Part shown: one piece after another, positions 56,854-64,000 of the stretch
Layout of the letters: each line of letters starts with the position of its first letter
Numbering within the stretch: position 1 is the stretch's first letter
Source of the DNA: Pseudoxanthomonas sacheonensis
GTDB taxonomy: Bacteria; Pseudomonadota; Gammaproteobacteria; Xanthomonadales; Xanthomonadaceae
Reading direction: 5' to 3'
NCBI RefSeq assembly: GCF_010093305.1
Contig: NZ_PDWS01000015.1
Location: forward strand, 36,592-100,591
Length of the DNA stretch: 64,000 nucleotides
Program-made: the position numbers and the translations under genes
Notes under the pieces: model-generated
What the model was told of the DNA's origin: nothing
Seen by the model: only the letters and a program-made list of their open reading frames with translations
The model's database searches: none

Positions 56854-57344
56854 TGCGGACGTGGCTGCTCGCCATTTTCTGGCTGGCAATCCTCCTTCCC
56901 CGCGATGCATCGGCAGCGCCGGATCTTGCGCCCAAAAACGAGCAAGCCGATGCAATCCGCGTATTCAAATCCACGCGCAGGATGGAACTGTTGCGCGCTG
57001 GCAAAGTGCTGCGCGCCTATCGCATCGCGTTGGGCGACACACCAGTGGGCCCCAAGCGTCAGCAGGGCGACGAGCGTACCCCGGAAGGCGACTACCGCAT
57101 CACCTACCGCAACCCGCAAAGCCGTTTCCATCTGTCGCTGCGGGTGTCTTACCCCAATCGGGCCGATCGCGAGCAAGCCAGGAAGCGCGGCGTAGATCCG
57201 GGCGGCGACATCATGATCCACGGCAGCACGCCGCCCGGATACACGCGCGATTGGACCGACGGCTGCATCGCCGTCACCAACGCGCAGATAGAAGAGATAT
57301 GGCGGCTGGTGCCGGTGGGCACGCCGATCCGCATCAACCCGTAG
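56853..57344 (+). CDS. L,D-transpeptidase (YkuD domain)
   Basis: Periplasmic peptidoglycan or lipoprotein cross-linking enzyme. The 163-residue protein has a signal peptide (residues 1-21, ending ASAAPD), the YkuD start DAIRVFKSTRRMELLRAG, and the catalytic motif IMIHGSTPPGYTRDWTDGC with His and Cys. Its TAG stop is supplied by the following repeat. It shares one base with the preceding gene, so co-transcription is likely. Confidence 0.92.
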   Translation: MRTWLLAIFWLAILLPRDASAAPDLAPKNEQADAIRVFKSTRRMELLRAGKVLRAYRIALGDTPVGPKRQQGDERTPEGDYRITYRNPQSRFHLSLRVSYPNRADREQARKRGVDPGGDIMIHGSTPPGYTRDWTDGCIAVTNAQIEEIWRLVPVGTPIRINP

Positions 57345-57414
57345 GTCGGGGCTACGTCCCCGACGTGCGTGCGATCTCGCAATGCGTGGGTCGGGGGACG
57401 TAGCCCCGACCTAC
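57341..57414. repeat. Palindromic repeat GTAGGTCGGGGCTACGTCCC
   Basis: Arms GTAGGTCGGGGCTACGTCCC and its complement (one base different) with a 25-base loop. It contains the stop codons of both convergent genes, TAG at 57342 and, on the minus strand, TAG at 57413-57411. A half copy is at about 33579. Confidence 0.9.
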
Positions 57415-58091
57415 GATTCTTCGGCGATGGCGCGCGAGCCTGTGAGGATCATGCGCACCATCTGCGAGAGCTGTTCGATCAGTTCCGCGTCTTTTTCCGG
57501 CGGAAGATCCATGGCAGTGGCGCCCATGGCGAACACCAGGCGGGTGATGGCCTTGGACACCAATGCGGGTTCATGCAGGGTGGCGCCGTCGGCGGCGGCC
57601 AGGCGGATCAGGTCGATGCGAAGTTCGTCCTCGAAGAATTCCAGCTCCCGATCCACCGCCTGCTTGAAGGCGTCCGAACCCACCGTGCCTTCGCGCAACA
57701 GCACGTGCAGCAGTTTGTCGTCGGCGCGCAGCTGCTCCATGAAGGCCGAGACCGAGCCGCGCACGATGCTCTTGTCCGAACCGATGCGCTGGCGCGCTTC
57801 GCCGATGACCTTGCGCAGCGAGCGCCCGGCCAGGTCGATCAGGGCCACGGCCAGTTCGTCCATGTCGCGGAACTGGCGATAGAAGCTGTTGGGCGCGATG
57901 CCGGCTTCGCGCGCCACTTCGCGCAAGCTCAGCGTGGACACGCTGCGGTGCGGGCCGATCAGCTTCAACGCGGCGGCCAGCAGGTCTTCGCGTGAAATCG
58001 AGGCCTTGCGGCCTGTGTTCGGGTCGCTGTCGGGGTGTACTTGAACAGGGGTGGTCACGACGATGGGAGCGGCCTTGGCGGTGTCATGCAA
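57411..58091 (-). CDS. TetR family regulator, FabR/DesT-like
   Basis: Probable repressor of unsaturated fatty-acid formation. The 226-residue protein has the helix-turn-helix LSLREVAREAGIAPNSFYRQ at residues about 54-73, preceded by SREDLLAAALKLIGP. The ligand domain is helical with no recognisable motif (RIDLIRLAAADG, ITRLVFAMGATAMDLPP, typical of FabR). It is divergent from a ferredoxin reductase and fatty-acid desaturase, the same arrangement as desT and desCB in Pseudomonas aeruginosa. Confidence 0.88.
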   Translation of the reverse strand: MHDTAKAAPIVVTTPVQVHPDSDPNTGRKASISREDLLAAALKLIGPHRSVSTLSLREVAREAGIAPNSFYRQFRDMDELAVALIDLAGRSLRKVIGEARQRIGSDKSIVRGSVSAFMEQLRADDKLLHVLLREGTVGSDAFKQAVDRELEFFEDELRIDLIRLAAADGATLHEPALVSKAITRLVFAMGATAMDLPPEKDAELIEQLSQMVRMILTGSRAIAEES

Positions 58092-58105
58092 GCATCATAT
58101 CGGTC

Positions 58106-58152
58106 TTGTTAATATACAGCTGTATACACAATTGTATCTGCGCCTGTATAGT
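58106..58152. promoter_or_regulatory. Operator/promoter region between TetR gene and desaturase operon
   Basis: A perfect 14-base palindrome TATACAGCTGTATA (58113-58126) overlaps the first of three TGTAT motifs at 58121, 58133 and 58145, exactly 12 bases apart; ATACA-N4-TGTAT at 58124-58137 makes a second inverted pair. TATAGT at 58147 is a fair -10 box only 8 bases before the ATG. Likely bound by the divergent TetR protein. Confidence 0.6.
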
Positions 58153-58159
58153 GATCGCC

Positions 58160-59263
58160 ATGAATGCTCTGGTCCATCCCCCCGTCCAGCGTCCCCGGAA
58201 CCGGCTCAAACGCCTGGTCCAGCCGCTGATTGCCCCGCAAGTCTTTGATTTCTGGGCTTCCCGGTTGAATCGGACCTGGTCCTGGGATCGTCCGATGGCG
58301 CGAATAGCGGAGCGGAAGGCCGAATCGGCCGATACCGTCACCCTGTGGCTGCGGCCGAACCGCCATTGGGCGGGTTTCCAGCCGGGCCAGCACCTCAATG
58401 TCAGCGCGCAGATCGACGGCGTGCGCGTGACCCGCAGCTACAGCCTCACCAACGCCTCGACCGCAGACGGCCGCCTGGCCATCACCGTGAAAGGCGTGGA
58501 GGGCGGAAAATTGAGCCGCCATCTGTGCGAGCGGGCCCGCGTCGGCGATGTGCTCGAAATCGGCCAGGCATTCGGTGAAATGACATTGCCGGCTTCCCCA
58601 CAGGGCAGCTGGCTGTTCCTGGCCGCCGGCAGCGGCATCACGCCCCTGATGTCCATGACCCGCGCCCTGGCGGCGCAGGGCATGCCTGTGCCGCTGACCC
58701 TGGTGTACTGGGCGCGCACGCGGGAGGAGTTCTGCTTCGTCGATGAGCTGAAAAAGTTCGCGGCGGAACATGCGAACTTCTCCGTGCAGTTCGTGCCGAC
58801 CCGCGAAACGGCCGTTGACGATGAAGCGACCGGCCGCCTCAGCGAGACGATGGTTCAGACGTTCGTGGACGACCTTTCATTGCGCCAGGTATTCGCCTGC
58901 GGTCCGGGCGGTTTCGTCGATACCGCCCGTGCGGTGCTCTCGTCGACTGCGAAATCTTTCCATGCGGAAGCTTTTTCCCCGCCGCCGCGAACGATCGAAG
59001 ACTCGGGCAGCGTACAGGTCACCCTGGCCGCCAGCGGTCGCACGCTCACTCTGCCGCGCGGCCAGTCGTTGCTGACCGCGCTGGAAGCCGAAGGTTTCAA
59101 GCCGGCGTCCGGCTGCCGCATGGGCATCTGCAATACCTGCGCCTGCGGCAAGTCTTCCGGCGTCACCCGTCACCTGCATACCGGCGAACTTTTCCACGAA
59201 CCCGCTTCCGCGCTGAAGCTCTGCATCAGCAGCGCCAGCACCGACCTTGTGCTCGACCTTTGA
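58160..59263 (+). CDS. Ferredoxin reductase-type electron donor with C-terminal 2Fe-2S domain
   Basis: Electron supply for the desaturase. The 367-residue protein has the FAD-binding RSYSLTNASTADG, NAD-binding LFLAAGSGITPLMSMTRA and FACGPGGFVDTAR, then a plant-type ferredoxin domain with cysteines in SGCRMGICNTCACGKSSG and LKLCISS. ATG at 58160. Its stop overlaps the desaturase start (TGATG). Comparable to DesC of P. aeruginosa. Confidence 0.92.
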   Translation: MNALVHPPVQRPRNRLKRLVQPLIAPQVFDFWASRLNRTWSWDRPMARIAERKAESADTVTLWLRPNRHWAGFQPGQHLNVSAQIDGVRVTRSYSLTNASTADGRLAITVKGVEGGKLSRHLCERARVGDVLEIGQAFGEMTLPASPQGSWLFLAAGSGITPLMSMTRALAAQGMPVPLTLVYWARTREEFCFVDELKKFAAEHANFSVQFVPTRETAVDDEATGRLSETMVQTFVDDLSLRQVFACGPGGFVDTARAVLSSTAKSFHAEAFSPPPRTIEDSGSVQVTLAASGRTLTLPRGQSLLTALEAEGFKPASGCRMGICNTCACGKSSGVTRHLHTGELFHEPASALKLCISSASTDLVLDL

Positions 59264-60399
59264 TGAAGACCATGAACCAGAACTCCCGCAACCGATCGCT
59301 GAGCGCGGCCGAACTCGACGGCTTCGCCGCCGAACTGGATGCCGTGCGCGCCCGCGCCGTGGCCACCCTGGGGCAGCGGGACGCCGATTACATCCGCGGC
59401 ATCGTAAAGGCGGTGCGCTACACGGAAATCACAGGCCGCGTGCTGTTGTTCGCTTCGTTGCCCATGGCCTTCGCCGGTTTGTTCTGGGCAACGTGGATCG
59501 CTGGCGTACTGCTGCTGGCGCTGTCCAAGATCCTGGAGAACATGGAGCTGGGCCACAACGTCATCCACGGCCAGTACGACTGGATGAACGATCCGCAACT
59601 AAACGGCAAGACCTACGAATGGGACATCGCCGGCACCAGCGCCAGCTGGCGCAAGACGCACAACTTCCAGCACCACACCTACACCAACGTGCGCGGCATG
59701 GACGACGATATCGGCTACGGGTTGCTGCGCATTTTTCCGGAGCAGCGCTGGCGTCCGTTCTATTTGTTGCAGCCGTTCATCGCGGTGGTGTTCGCGTTGC
59801 TGTTCGAGTGGGGCGTGGCCATCCAGGATCTCAAGCTGGGCCGTTGGTGGGCCGGCAAGACCAGCAATGCGCAGATGCGCAAGGCGTTCAAGCCGGTGGG
59901 CAAGAAGATGTTGCGGCAGGTATTGAAGGACTACGTGGTGTTTCCGCTGTTGGCCGGCCCGTTCTTCCTGGCCGTGCTGGCCGGCAATGTGGTCGCCAAC
60001 CTGCTGCGCAACCTGTGGACCTTCACTATCATCTTCTGCGGGCACTTCACCGCCGATGCGGAGACCTTCCCCAAGGAATCGATCCGCAACGAATCGCGCG
60101 GCCACTGGTACCAGCGCCAGTTGCGCGGTTCCTCCAATCTGGCGGGCGGAAAACTGCTCAATGTGATGTCGGGCAATCTGAGCCACCAGATCGAGCACCA
60201 TTTCTATCCGGACATTCCCGCCAACCGCTACGCGGAAATGGCGCCGGAAGTGAAGGCCATCTGCGCCCGCTACGGCCAGCACTACAACACCGGTTCGCTG
60301 CCGAAGCAGTTCGGGCAAGTGATCTGGCGGATTCTGCGGCATGCCTGGCCCAGCCGTCCGCCGCGCGTATCGGCTGAGTTGCAGACCCAGACCGGCTGA
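59263..60399 (+). CDS. Membrane fatty-acid desaturase (acyl-CoA delta-9 type)
   Basis: Di-iron desaturase introducing a double bond into acyl chains at the inner membrane. The 378-residue protein has the three histidine boxes: GHNVIHGQYDW (His98, His102), KTHNFQHHTYTN (His133-138) and SHQIEHHFYP near residue 315, and two hydrophobic pairs of helices. Translationally coupled to its reductase and presumably repressed by the divergent TetR protein. The final segment is Arg/Pro-rich. Confidence 0.93.
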   Translation: MKTMNQNSRNRSLSAAELDGFAAELDAVRARAVATLGQRDADYIRGIVKAVRYTEITGRVLLFASLPMAFAGLFWATWIAGVLLLALSKILENMELGHNVIHGQYDWMNDPQLNGKTYEWDIAGTSASWRKTHNFQHHTYTNVRGMDDDIGYGLLRIFPEQRWRPFYLLQPFIAVVFALLFEWGVAIQDLKLGRWWAGKTSNAQMRKAFKPVGKKMLRQVLKDYVVFPLLAGPFFLAVLAGNVVANLLRNLWTFTIIFCGHFTADAETFPKESIRNESRGHWYQRQLRGSSNLAGGKLLNVMSGNLSHQIEHHFYPDIPANRYAEMAPEVKAICARYGQHYNTGSLPKQFGQVIWRILRHAWPSRPPRVSAELQTQTG

Positions 60400-60414
60400 G
60401 CGATCTGGGCAAAA

Positions 60415-60482
60415 AGCTCGCGCCGGGACGGCGCTCCCACGAAAAAGCAGCAGCTGGCGGGAGCGCCGTCCCGGCGCGAGCT
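60415..60482. repeat. REP palindrome upstream of the RAYT gene
   Basis: AGCTCGCGCCGGGACGGCGC continuing to CTCCC at 60415-60438 and its exact complement at 60459-60482, with a 20-base loop. Same family as 44356 and 61086. Confidence 0.92.
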
Positions 60483-60593
60483 CTTACGCTGTTGTCAGTG
60501 ATTTCCTGTCCGCAGGCAGTCAATAATCCCATTCTCCAGTGCAGTCGATGACGGGAGAATCTCGGCTGTCGAATTGTTCTAGGCAGCGCCCCG

Positions 60594-61049
60594 GTGTCTG
60601 TTTCTTCCTGCAAGCTAAGAGCAGGCCGTGCTTCCGAGAAAGGCGGTTACTACCTGCTGACCAGCTGTTGTCGTAATCGCGTCGCTTTTTTCAGCGATCC
60701 AGATTCGGCGCAGATCGTTCTGAGCTGCGCACGTTGGCTGGATCAACACCAGGCAATCGATCTCAAGGCTGTAGTGGTGATGCCGGACCACGTGCATCTG
60801 GTTCTTGGACTGCAGAGTTTTTCGCTGTCTCAGATCATGCATCGGTTCAAGAGTTATACCTCTCACGCCATTGCAAAGGCTGCGACGACCGACGGCGGTA
60901 TCTGGCAAGCCGGCTACCATGATCGTGGAATACGCGACGAATCGGCCCTTCGGGCGCAGGTGGAGTACTGCCTATTGAATCCGGTACGCAGCGGGCTCGT
61001 CAGGGATTTTCGCGATTATCCCTATTGGTGGTGTTGCTGGGAAGTCTGA
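60594..61049 (+). CDS. REP-associated tyrosine transposase (RAYT, IS200-like Y1/HUH)
   Basis: Single-strand DNA transposase related to IS200/IS605 TnpA. The 151-residue protein has GGYYLLTSCCRNRVAFFSD, the HUH metal motif VMPDHVHLVLGL (His66, His68) and the catalytic Tyr in VEYCLLNPVRSGLV (Tyr125). These match RAYT proteins that act on REP palindromes. GTG start at 60594. Flanked within 112 and 37 bases by palindromes of one REP family. All key residues are intact, so it may be active. Confidence 0.9.
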   Translation: MSVSSCKLRAGRASEKGGYYLLTSCCRNRVAFFSDPDSAQIVLSCARWLDQHQAIDLKAVVVMPDHVHLVLGLQSFSLSQIMHRFKSYTSHAIAKAATTDGGIWQAGYHDRGIRDESALRAQVEYCLLNPVRSGLVRDFRDYPYWWCCWEV

Positions 61050-61085
61050 GTTGGACGCAGTAAAGGTATTGGAGGTTGCGATGAA

Positions 61086-61154
61086 GAGCTCGCGCCGGGA
61101 CGGCGCTCCCACGACAGACAACCACCGGTGGGAGCGCCGTCCCGGCGCGAGCTC
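61086..61154. repeat. REP palindrome downstream of the RAYT gene
   Basis: Perfect 27-base arms GAGCTCGCGCCGGGACGGCG onward (61086-61112) and complement (61128-61154) with a 15-base loop. It ends 5 bases before the stop of the convergent ABC transporter gene and could act as its terminator. Confidence 0.92.
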
Positions 61155-61158
61155 TTGC

Positions 61159-62967
61159 TCAGTCGATGAACTGCAGACGCGCCAGTTCGGCGTAAAGGCC
61201 ATCTTGTGCGATGAGCTCGGCATGCGTGCCCTGGGCGACGATGCGGCCGCGGTCCATGACCACGATGCGGTCGGCCTTGAGCACGGTGGCCAGCCGGTGC
61301 GCGATGACCAGGGTGGTGCGGCCTTCCATCAGGCGCTCCAACGCGCTTTGTACGGCGCGCTCGCTCTGCGCATCCAGCGCGCTGGTGGCTTCGTCGAGCA
61401 ATAGGATGGGCGCGTCCTTCAGCAGCGCGCGGGCGATGGCGATGCGCTGTTGCTGGCCGCCCGACAGGCGGGCGCCGCGCTCGCCCAGTTCGCTGGCGAA
61501 ACCTTCCGGAAGCTCGCGGATGAAATCGTCGGCCTCGGCCGATTCGGCGGCCGCCTGCAGTTGCGCATCGGTGGCATCGAGCTTGCCGTAGCGGATGTTC
61601 TCGGCGGCGCTGGCGGCGAAAATGGTGGGCTGCTGCGGCACCAGCGCGATGTGTTCGCGAAGATCGGAGGGGTCCAGTTCGCGCAGATCCACGCCGTCGA
61701 TGCGGATACCGCCCGACTGCGCATCGTGGAAGCGCAACAGCATGGAGAACACGGTGCTCTTGCCGGCGCCGGAGGGTCCGACCAGCGCCACGGTTTCACC
61801 CGGACGCACCTCCAGGTCGAAACCGTCCAGGGCAGGCAGGTCAGGACGCGAGGGGTAGTGGAAGACCACGTTGTCGAAGCGGATGTCCCCCTGCAGCGGC
61901 GTCGGCAGCCGGCGCGGATGGGCGGGGGCGATGATTTCGGAAGTTTCCTGAAGCAGTTCCGCAATCCGGCCCATGCCGCCGGAAGCGCGTTGCAGATCGT
62001 TCCACACCTCCGCCAGCGCGCCGACCGAACCTCCGCCGACCAGCGCATACAGCACGAACTGCGCCAGCGTGCCGGCGCTCATGCGACCGCCGATGACATC
62101 GTGCGCGCCCGACCACAGCACCAATACGATCGCGCCGAACACCAGGGTGATGGCCGCAGCGGTGACCCACGCCTGCGCGCGGATGCGTTTGCGCGCGGTT
62201 TCCACCGCCACCGCCACCGCCGCACCGAAGCGGCCCTGCTCATAAGGCTCGCGCGCATGGGCTTGCACGGTGCGTACCGCGCCCAGGGTCTCGCTGGCCA
62301 GCGTATTGGCGTCGGCGACGCGGTCCTGGCTGGCGCGCGATGCTTTTTCCAGGCGACGGCTGCCCAGCACGATAGGCAGCACCGCCAGCGGTATGCCGAC
62401 CAGTGCGAAGGCGGCCAGACGCGGGCTGGTGATGAACAGCATGGTCAGGCTGCCGATCACGGTAACCGTGCTGCGCAGGGCGACCGACATGCTGGTGCCA
62501 ACCACATTGCGCAACAGTTCGCTGTCCGCCGACAGGCGCGACACCAGTTCGCCGCTGCGGGTGCGGTCGTGGAAGCTCGCGCCCAGGCCGATCAGGTGCC
62601 CGTAAAGCTGCTTGCGCAGATCGGCCACCACGCGTTCGCCCAATAGCGAGACGAAATAGAAGCGCGCGGCGCTGGCCAGCGCCAGGACCACCGCGACCAC
62701 GAACAGGAACAGGAAGGCGCGGTCGACATTGCTGCCGCTGGAGAATCCGTTGTCGATCATCTGCCGGAACGCGACCGGCAGGCTGAGAGTCGCAGCCGAG
62801 GCCACCGCCAGCGCGACCAGCCATGCGCCGAAAAGCCCGCCGTGTCTGCGCACGAAGGGCCACAGGGCACGCAGGCTGCCCAGTCGCGGTTTTGGCTTGG
62901 GAGAAGTGGAACCAGAAGCGGCCGTTGCCGAAGCGGTGTCGGCGGAAGCAGCGGGGAGGGAGGTCAT
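61159..62967 (-). CDS. ABC transporter, fused permease and ATPase (MsbA-like exporter)
   Basis: Inner membrane exporter half-transporter of 602 residues. The membrane domain (residues about 35-310) has six helices; the ATPase has Walker A LVGPSGAGKSTVFSMLLRF, Q-loop VPQQPTIFAAS, signature ARLSGGQQQRIAIARALLKD, Walker B PILLLDEATSALD and the switch His in VIAHRLATVLKADR. An Ala/Ser/Pro-rich N-terminal tail of 30 residues precedes the first helix. Substrate unknown; it belongs to the MsbA-related subfamily distinct from MsbA itself. The start overlaps the YigZ stop. Confidence 0.92.
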   Translation of the reverse strand: MTSLPAASADTASATAASGSTSPKPKPRLGSLRALWPFVRRHGGLFGAWLVALAVASAATLSLPVAFRQMIDNGFSSGSNVDRAFLFLFVVAVVLALASAARFYFVSLLGERVVADLRKQLYGHLIGLGASFHDRTRSGELVSRLSADSELLRNVVGTSMSVALRSTVTVIGSLTMLFITSPRLAAFALVGIPLAVLPIVLGSRRLEKASRASQDRVADANTLASETLGAVRTVQAHAREPYEQGRFGAAVAVAVETARKRIRAQAWVTAAAITLVFGAIVLVLWSGAHDVIGGRMSAGTLAQFVLYALVGGGSVGALAEVWNDLQRASGGMGRIAELLQETSEIIAPAHPRRLPTPLQGDIRFDNVVFHYPSRPDLPALDGFDLEVRPGETVALVGPSGAGKSTVFSMLLRFHDAQSGGIRIDGVDLRELDPSDLREHIALVPQQPTIFAASAAENIRYGKLDATDAQLQAAAESAEADDFIRELPEGFASELGERGARLSGGQQQRIAIARALLKDAPILLLDEATSALDAQSERAVQSALERLMEGRTTLVIAHRLATVLKADRIVVMDRGRIVAQGTHAELIAQDGLYAELARLQFID

Positions 62968-63557
62968 TCGGGATCCGATTCGGCGAAACGCACACGGTTA
63001 CGGGTGGCGTCGCGCAGATGGGTTTTCAAGGCGTCAACCCGGTCTGCGGGCAAACTGATGCGCAGAACGGCGCCGGTTTCGTCGAAATCCTCGTCCAGCT
63101 TTTCGGCGCCGTAACCCGACAGGGCGGCATGTACGCTGCCCAGATCGTCGAAGGCGCAGCCGAACCTGAGTTCGCGCATCTCCACCAGCAGGCGGCGCTC
63201 GGCCGTACGCAGGCATTCGGCAGCCGCGCCGCCGTAGGCGCGAACCAGGCCGCCCGCACCCAGTTTGATCCCGCCATACCAGCGGGTGACCACCACCATG
63301 ACCTGGTCGCAGCCCTGGCCCTCGATAGCTGCCAGGATGGGGCGGCCCGCGGTGCCGGCCGGTTCGCCGTCGTCGCTGGAGCGGTACTCCGAACCTATGC
63401 GGTAGGCCCAGCAATTGTGCGTGGCGTCGGGGTCGGCCACCTGGGCAAGGAATGCCAACGCGGCTTGCGGGGAAGTCGCCGGTGCGGCGTGGGCGATGAA
63501 CCGGCTGTGCTTGACCTCGAGCAGATGCGTCGCCGCTTTGGCGAGGGTGTCGGTCAT
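62964..63557 (-). CDS. yigZ: YigZ/IMPACT family protein
   Basis: A 197-residue two-domain protein. The N-terminal UPF0029 domain has EVKHSRFIAHAAPATSP, THNCWAYRIGSEYRSSDDGEP, and VMVVVTRWYGGIKLGAGGLV, the family signature; the C-terminal domain resembles an EF-G domain V-like fold. ATG at 63557 was chosen over a longer frame that overlaps the upstream gene. It overlaps both neighbours, so the last three genes form an operon. Function not established. Confidence 0.93.
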   Translation of the reverse strand: MTDTLAKAATHLLEVKHSRFIAHAAPATSPQAALAFLAQVADPDATHNCWAYRIGSEYRSSDDGEPAGTAGRPILAAIEGQGCDQVMVVVTRWYGGIKLGAGGLVRAYGGAAAECLRTAERRLLVEMRELRFGCAFDDLGSVHAALSGYGAEKLDEDFDETGAVLRISLPADRVDALKTHLRDATRNRVRFAESDPE

Positions 63558-64000
63558 TCTTCCAGCAAGGGTTCCAGGTCGCCCGGCACGGGTTCCTTGG
63601 GGTGGTCCTTGACGAATAGCAGGAGGCTTTGCTTGGCTGCGCCGGCGTCGCCCAGGCCGTAGCGGGTGCGCACCCGTTCCAGCCATTCGTTGACCGGCAA
63701 CTGGGCATCGTCGGAAACCGGCACCTGCAGGTCGGTGCGCTTCATGCGCGAGCCGGTTACTTCGATGCGATCCAGCGTGGCGCTTTCCTTCTGGCGTGCC
63801 GAAGCAGCGGCACGTGCCGCTTTTGCCTCGGCCATCGCCTCGGCCTGCGGTTTTGCGGCGGCTGCGCCCGCGCTGGCGGCGGGAGCGTAGGCATCGGCAG
63901 CGTGCGCCGAATAACCTTCGTGCGGATCCGCTGCGAAGGGGATGGAAGTATCGGCGGCAGGTGCCGGGGCGGCAGCCATCGCGGCGGGTGGAGCGGGAGG
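63554..64000 (-). CDS. C-terminal part of an unrecognised protein (extends beyond window)
   Basis: I read 148 residues without a stop to the window edge. The first part is Ala/Pro-rich and low complexity, with a coiled, Ala/Glu/Lys segment (EAMAEAKAARAAASARQKES). Then comes TLDRIEVTGSRMKRTDL, which resembles the N-terminal plug motif of TonB-dependent receptors but lies near the C-terminus here. The end, PVNEWLERVRTRYGLGDAGA and LLLFVKDHPKEPVPGDLEPL, is like the tail of some Xanthomonadaceae anti-sigma or zinc-finger-type membrane proteins. An anti-sigma factor is my best guess. ATGA overlap with yigZ. Confidence 0.65.
   Translation of the reverse strand, partial: PPAPPAAMAAAPAPAADTSIPFAADPHEGYSAHAADAYAPAASAGAAAAKPQAEAMAEAKAARAAASARQKESATLDRIEVTGSRMKRTDLQVPVSDDAQLPVNEWLERVRTRYGLGDAGAAKQSLLLFVKDHPKEPVPGDLEPLLEE

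Noticed and set aside
60594..61049. Complete IS200/IS605 insertion sequence
   Set aside because: No TnpB gene and the protein fits RAYT better; flanking palindromes are REP-type, dispersed, and not IS ends.

Overview
The window is a gene-dense chromosomal segment from a GC-rich gammaproteobacterium of the order Lysobacterales (Xanthomonadaceae-type). The evidence is gene order and protein character: gloB/methyltransferase/rnhA/dnaQ, a Kdo kinase (KdkA) beside a heptosyltransferase-like protein, yceD-rpmF-fabH-fabD-fabG-acpP-fabF-pabB-mltG-tmk-holB-pilZ, rpoE-anti-sigma-Do protease-lepA-lepB-DUF4845-rnc-era-recO, and many intergenic palindromes of the TGTAGGAGC type common in this group. Genus cannot be fixed from sequence reading alone. 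Almost everything is core genome; there is no prophage, no large island and no CRISPR array.

Layout: 1-4.3 kb cell wall lytic transglycosylase (cut by the left edge), glyoxalase II, RNase HI and the DNA polymerase III epsilon subunit. 4.4-5.9 kb PP2C phosphatase, tRNA-Ser(CGA) and a structured tandem repeat derived in part from the tRNA 3' end. 5.8-8.8 kb a DUF6165-type protein, a GT9 glycosyltransferase, Kdo kinase and an MBL hydrolase. 8.9-11.3 kb molybdopterin genes moaA-C-D-E, interrupted by a MITE-like palindrome. 12.4-15.6 kb SRP RNA, tRNA-Ser(GGA), dnaX, ybaB, recR. 16.2-20.6 kb Slp lipoprotein and a TgpA/DUF58/MoxR cluster. 20.7-23.7 kb GT39 transferase, Maf/YceF, YceD. 23.8-33.5 kb fatty-acid synthesis and neighbours through pilZ. 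34-36 kb a FadB/FadJ-like beta-oxidation enzyme. 36-45 kb the envelope stress sigma factor, its probable anti-sigma factor, a Do protease, and the lepA-to-recO run. 45-48.7 kb a response regulator with an Hpt domain, then a YdbH-like AsmA protein with a YdbL-family lipoprotein. 49-53.5 kb rlmD, a CYTH protein, nagZ-hpt-mtnP salvage genes and a cold shock protein. 53.9-57.3 kb an FAD monooxygenase, an AidB-like acyl-CoA dehydrogenase and an L,D-transpeptidase. 57.4-60.4 kb a TetR regulator divergent from a ferredoxin reductase/desaturase pair. 60.4-61.2 kb a REP-associated transposase (RAYT) between two palindromes, then an ABC exporter, a YigZ protein and the end of an unrecognised protein cut by the right edge.

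The most unusual structure is 5395-5790: two full 167-bp tandem units plus a partial third downstream of tRNA-Ser(CGA). Each unit ends in an exact 18-nt copy of the tRNA 3' terminus and carries several hairpins. It resembles in architecture the rtT repeats of the E. coli tyrT operon. Other notable signals are the RAYT/REP system with a third palindrome of the same family 16 kb away, repeat arms that supply the stop codons of at least eight genes, a 12-bp phased TGTAT array in front of the desaturase operon, and a hexanucleotide microsatellite inside a long palindrome before rlmD.
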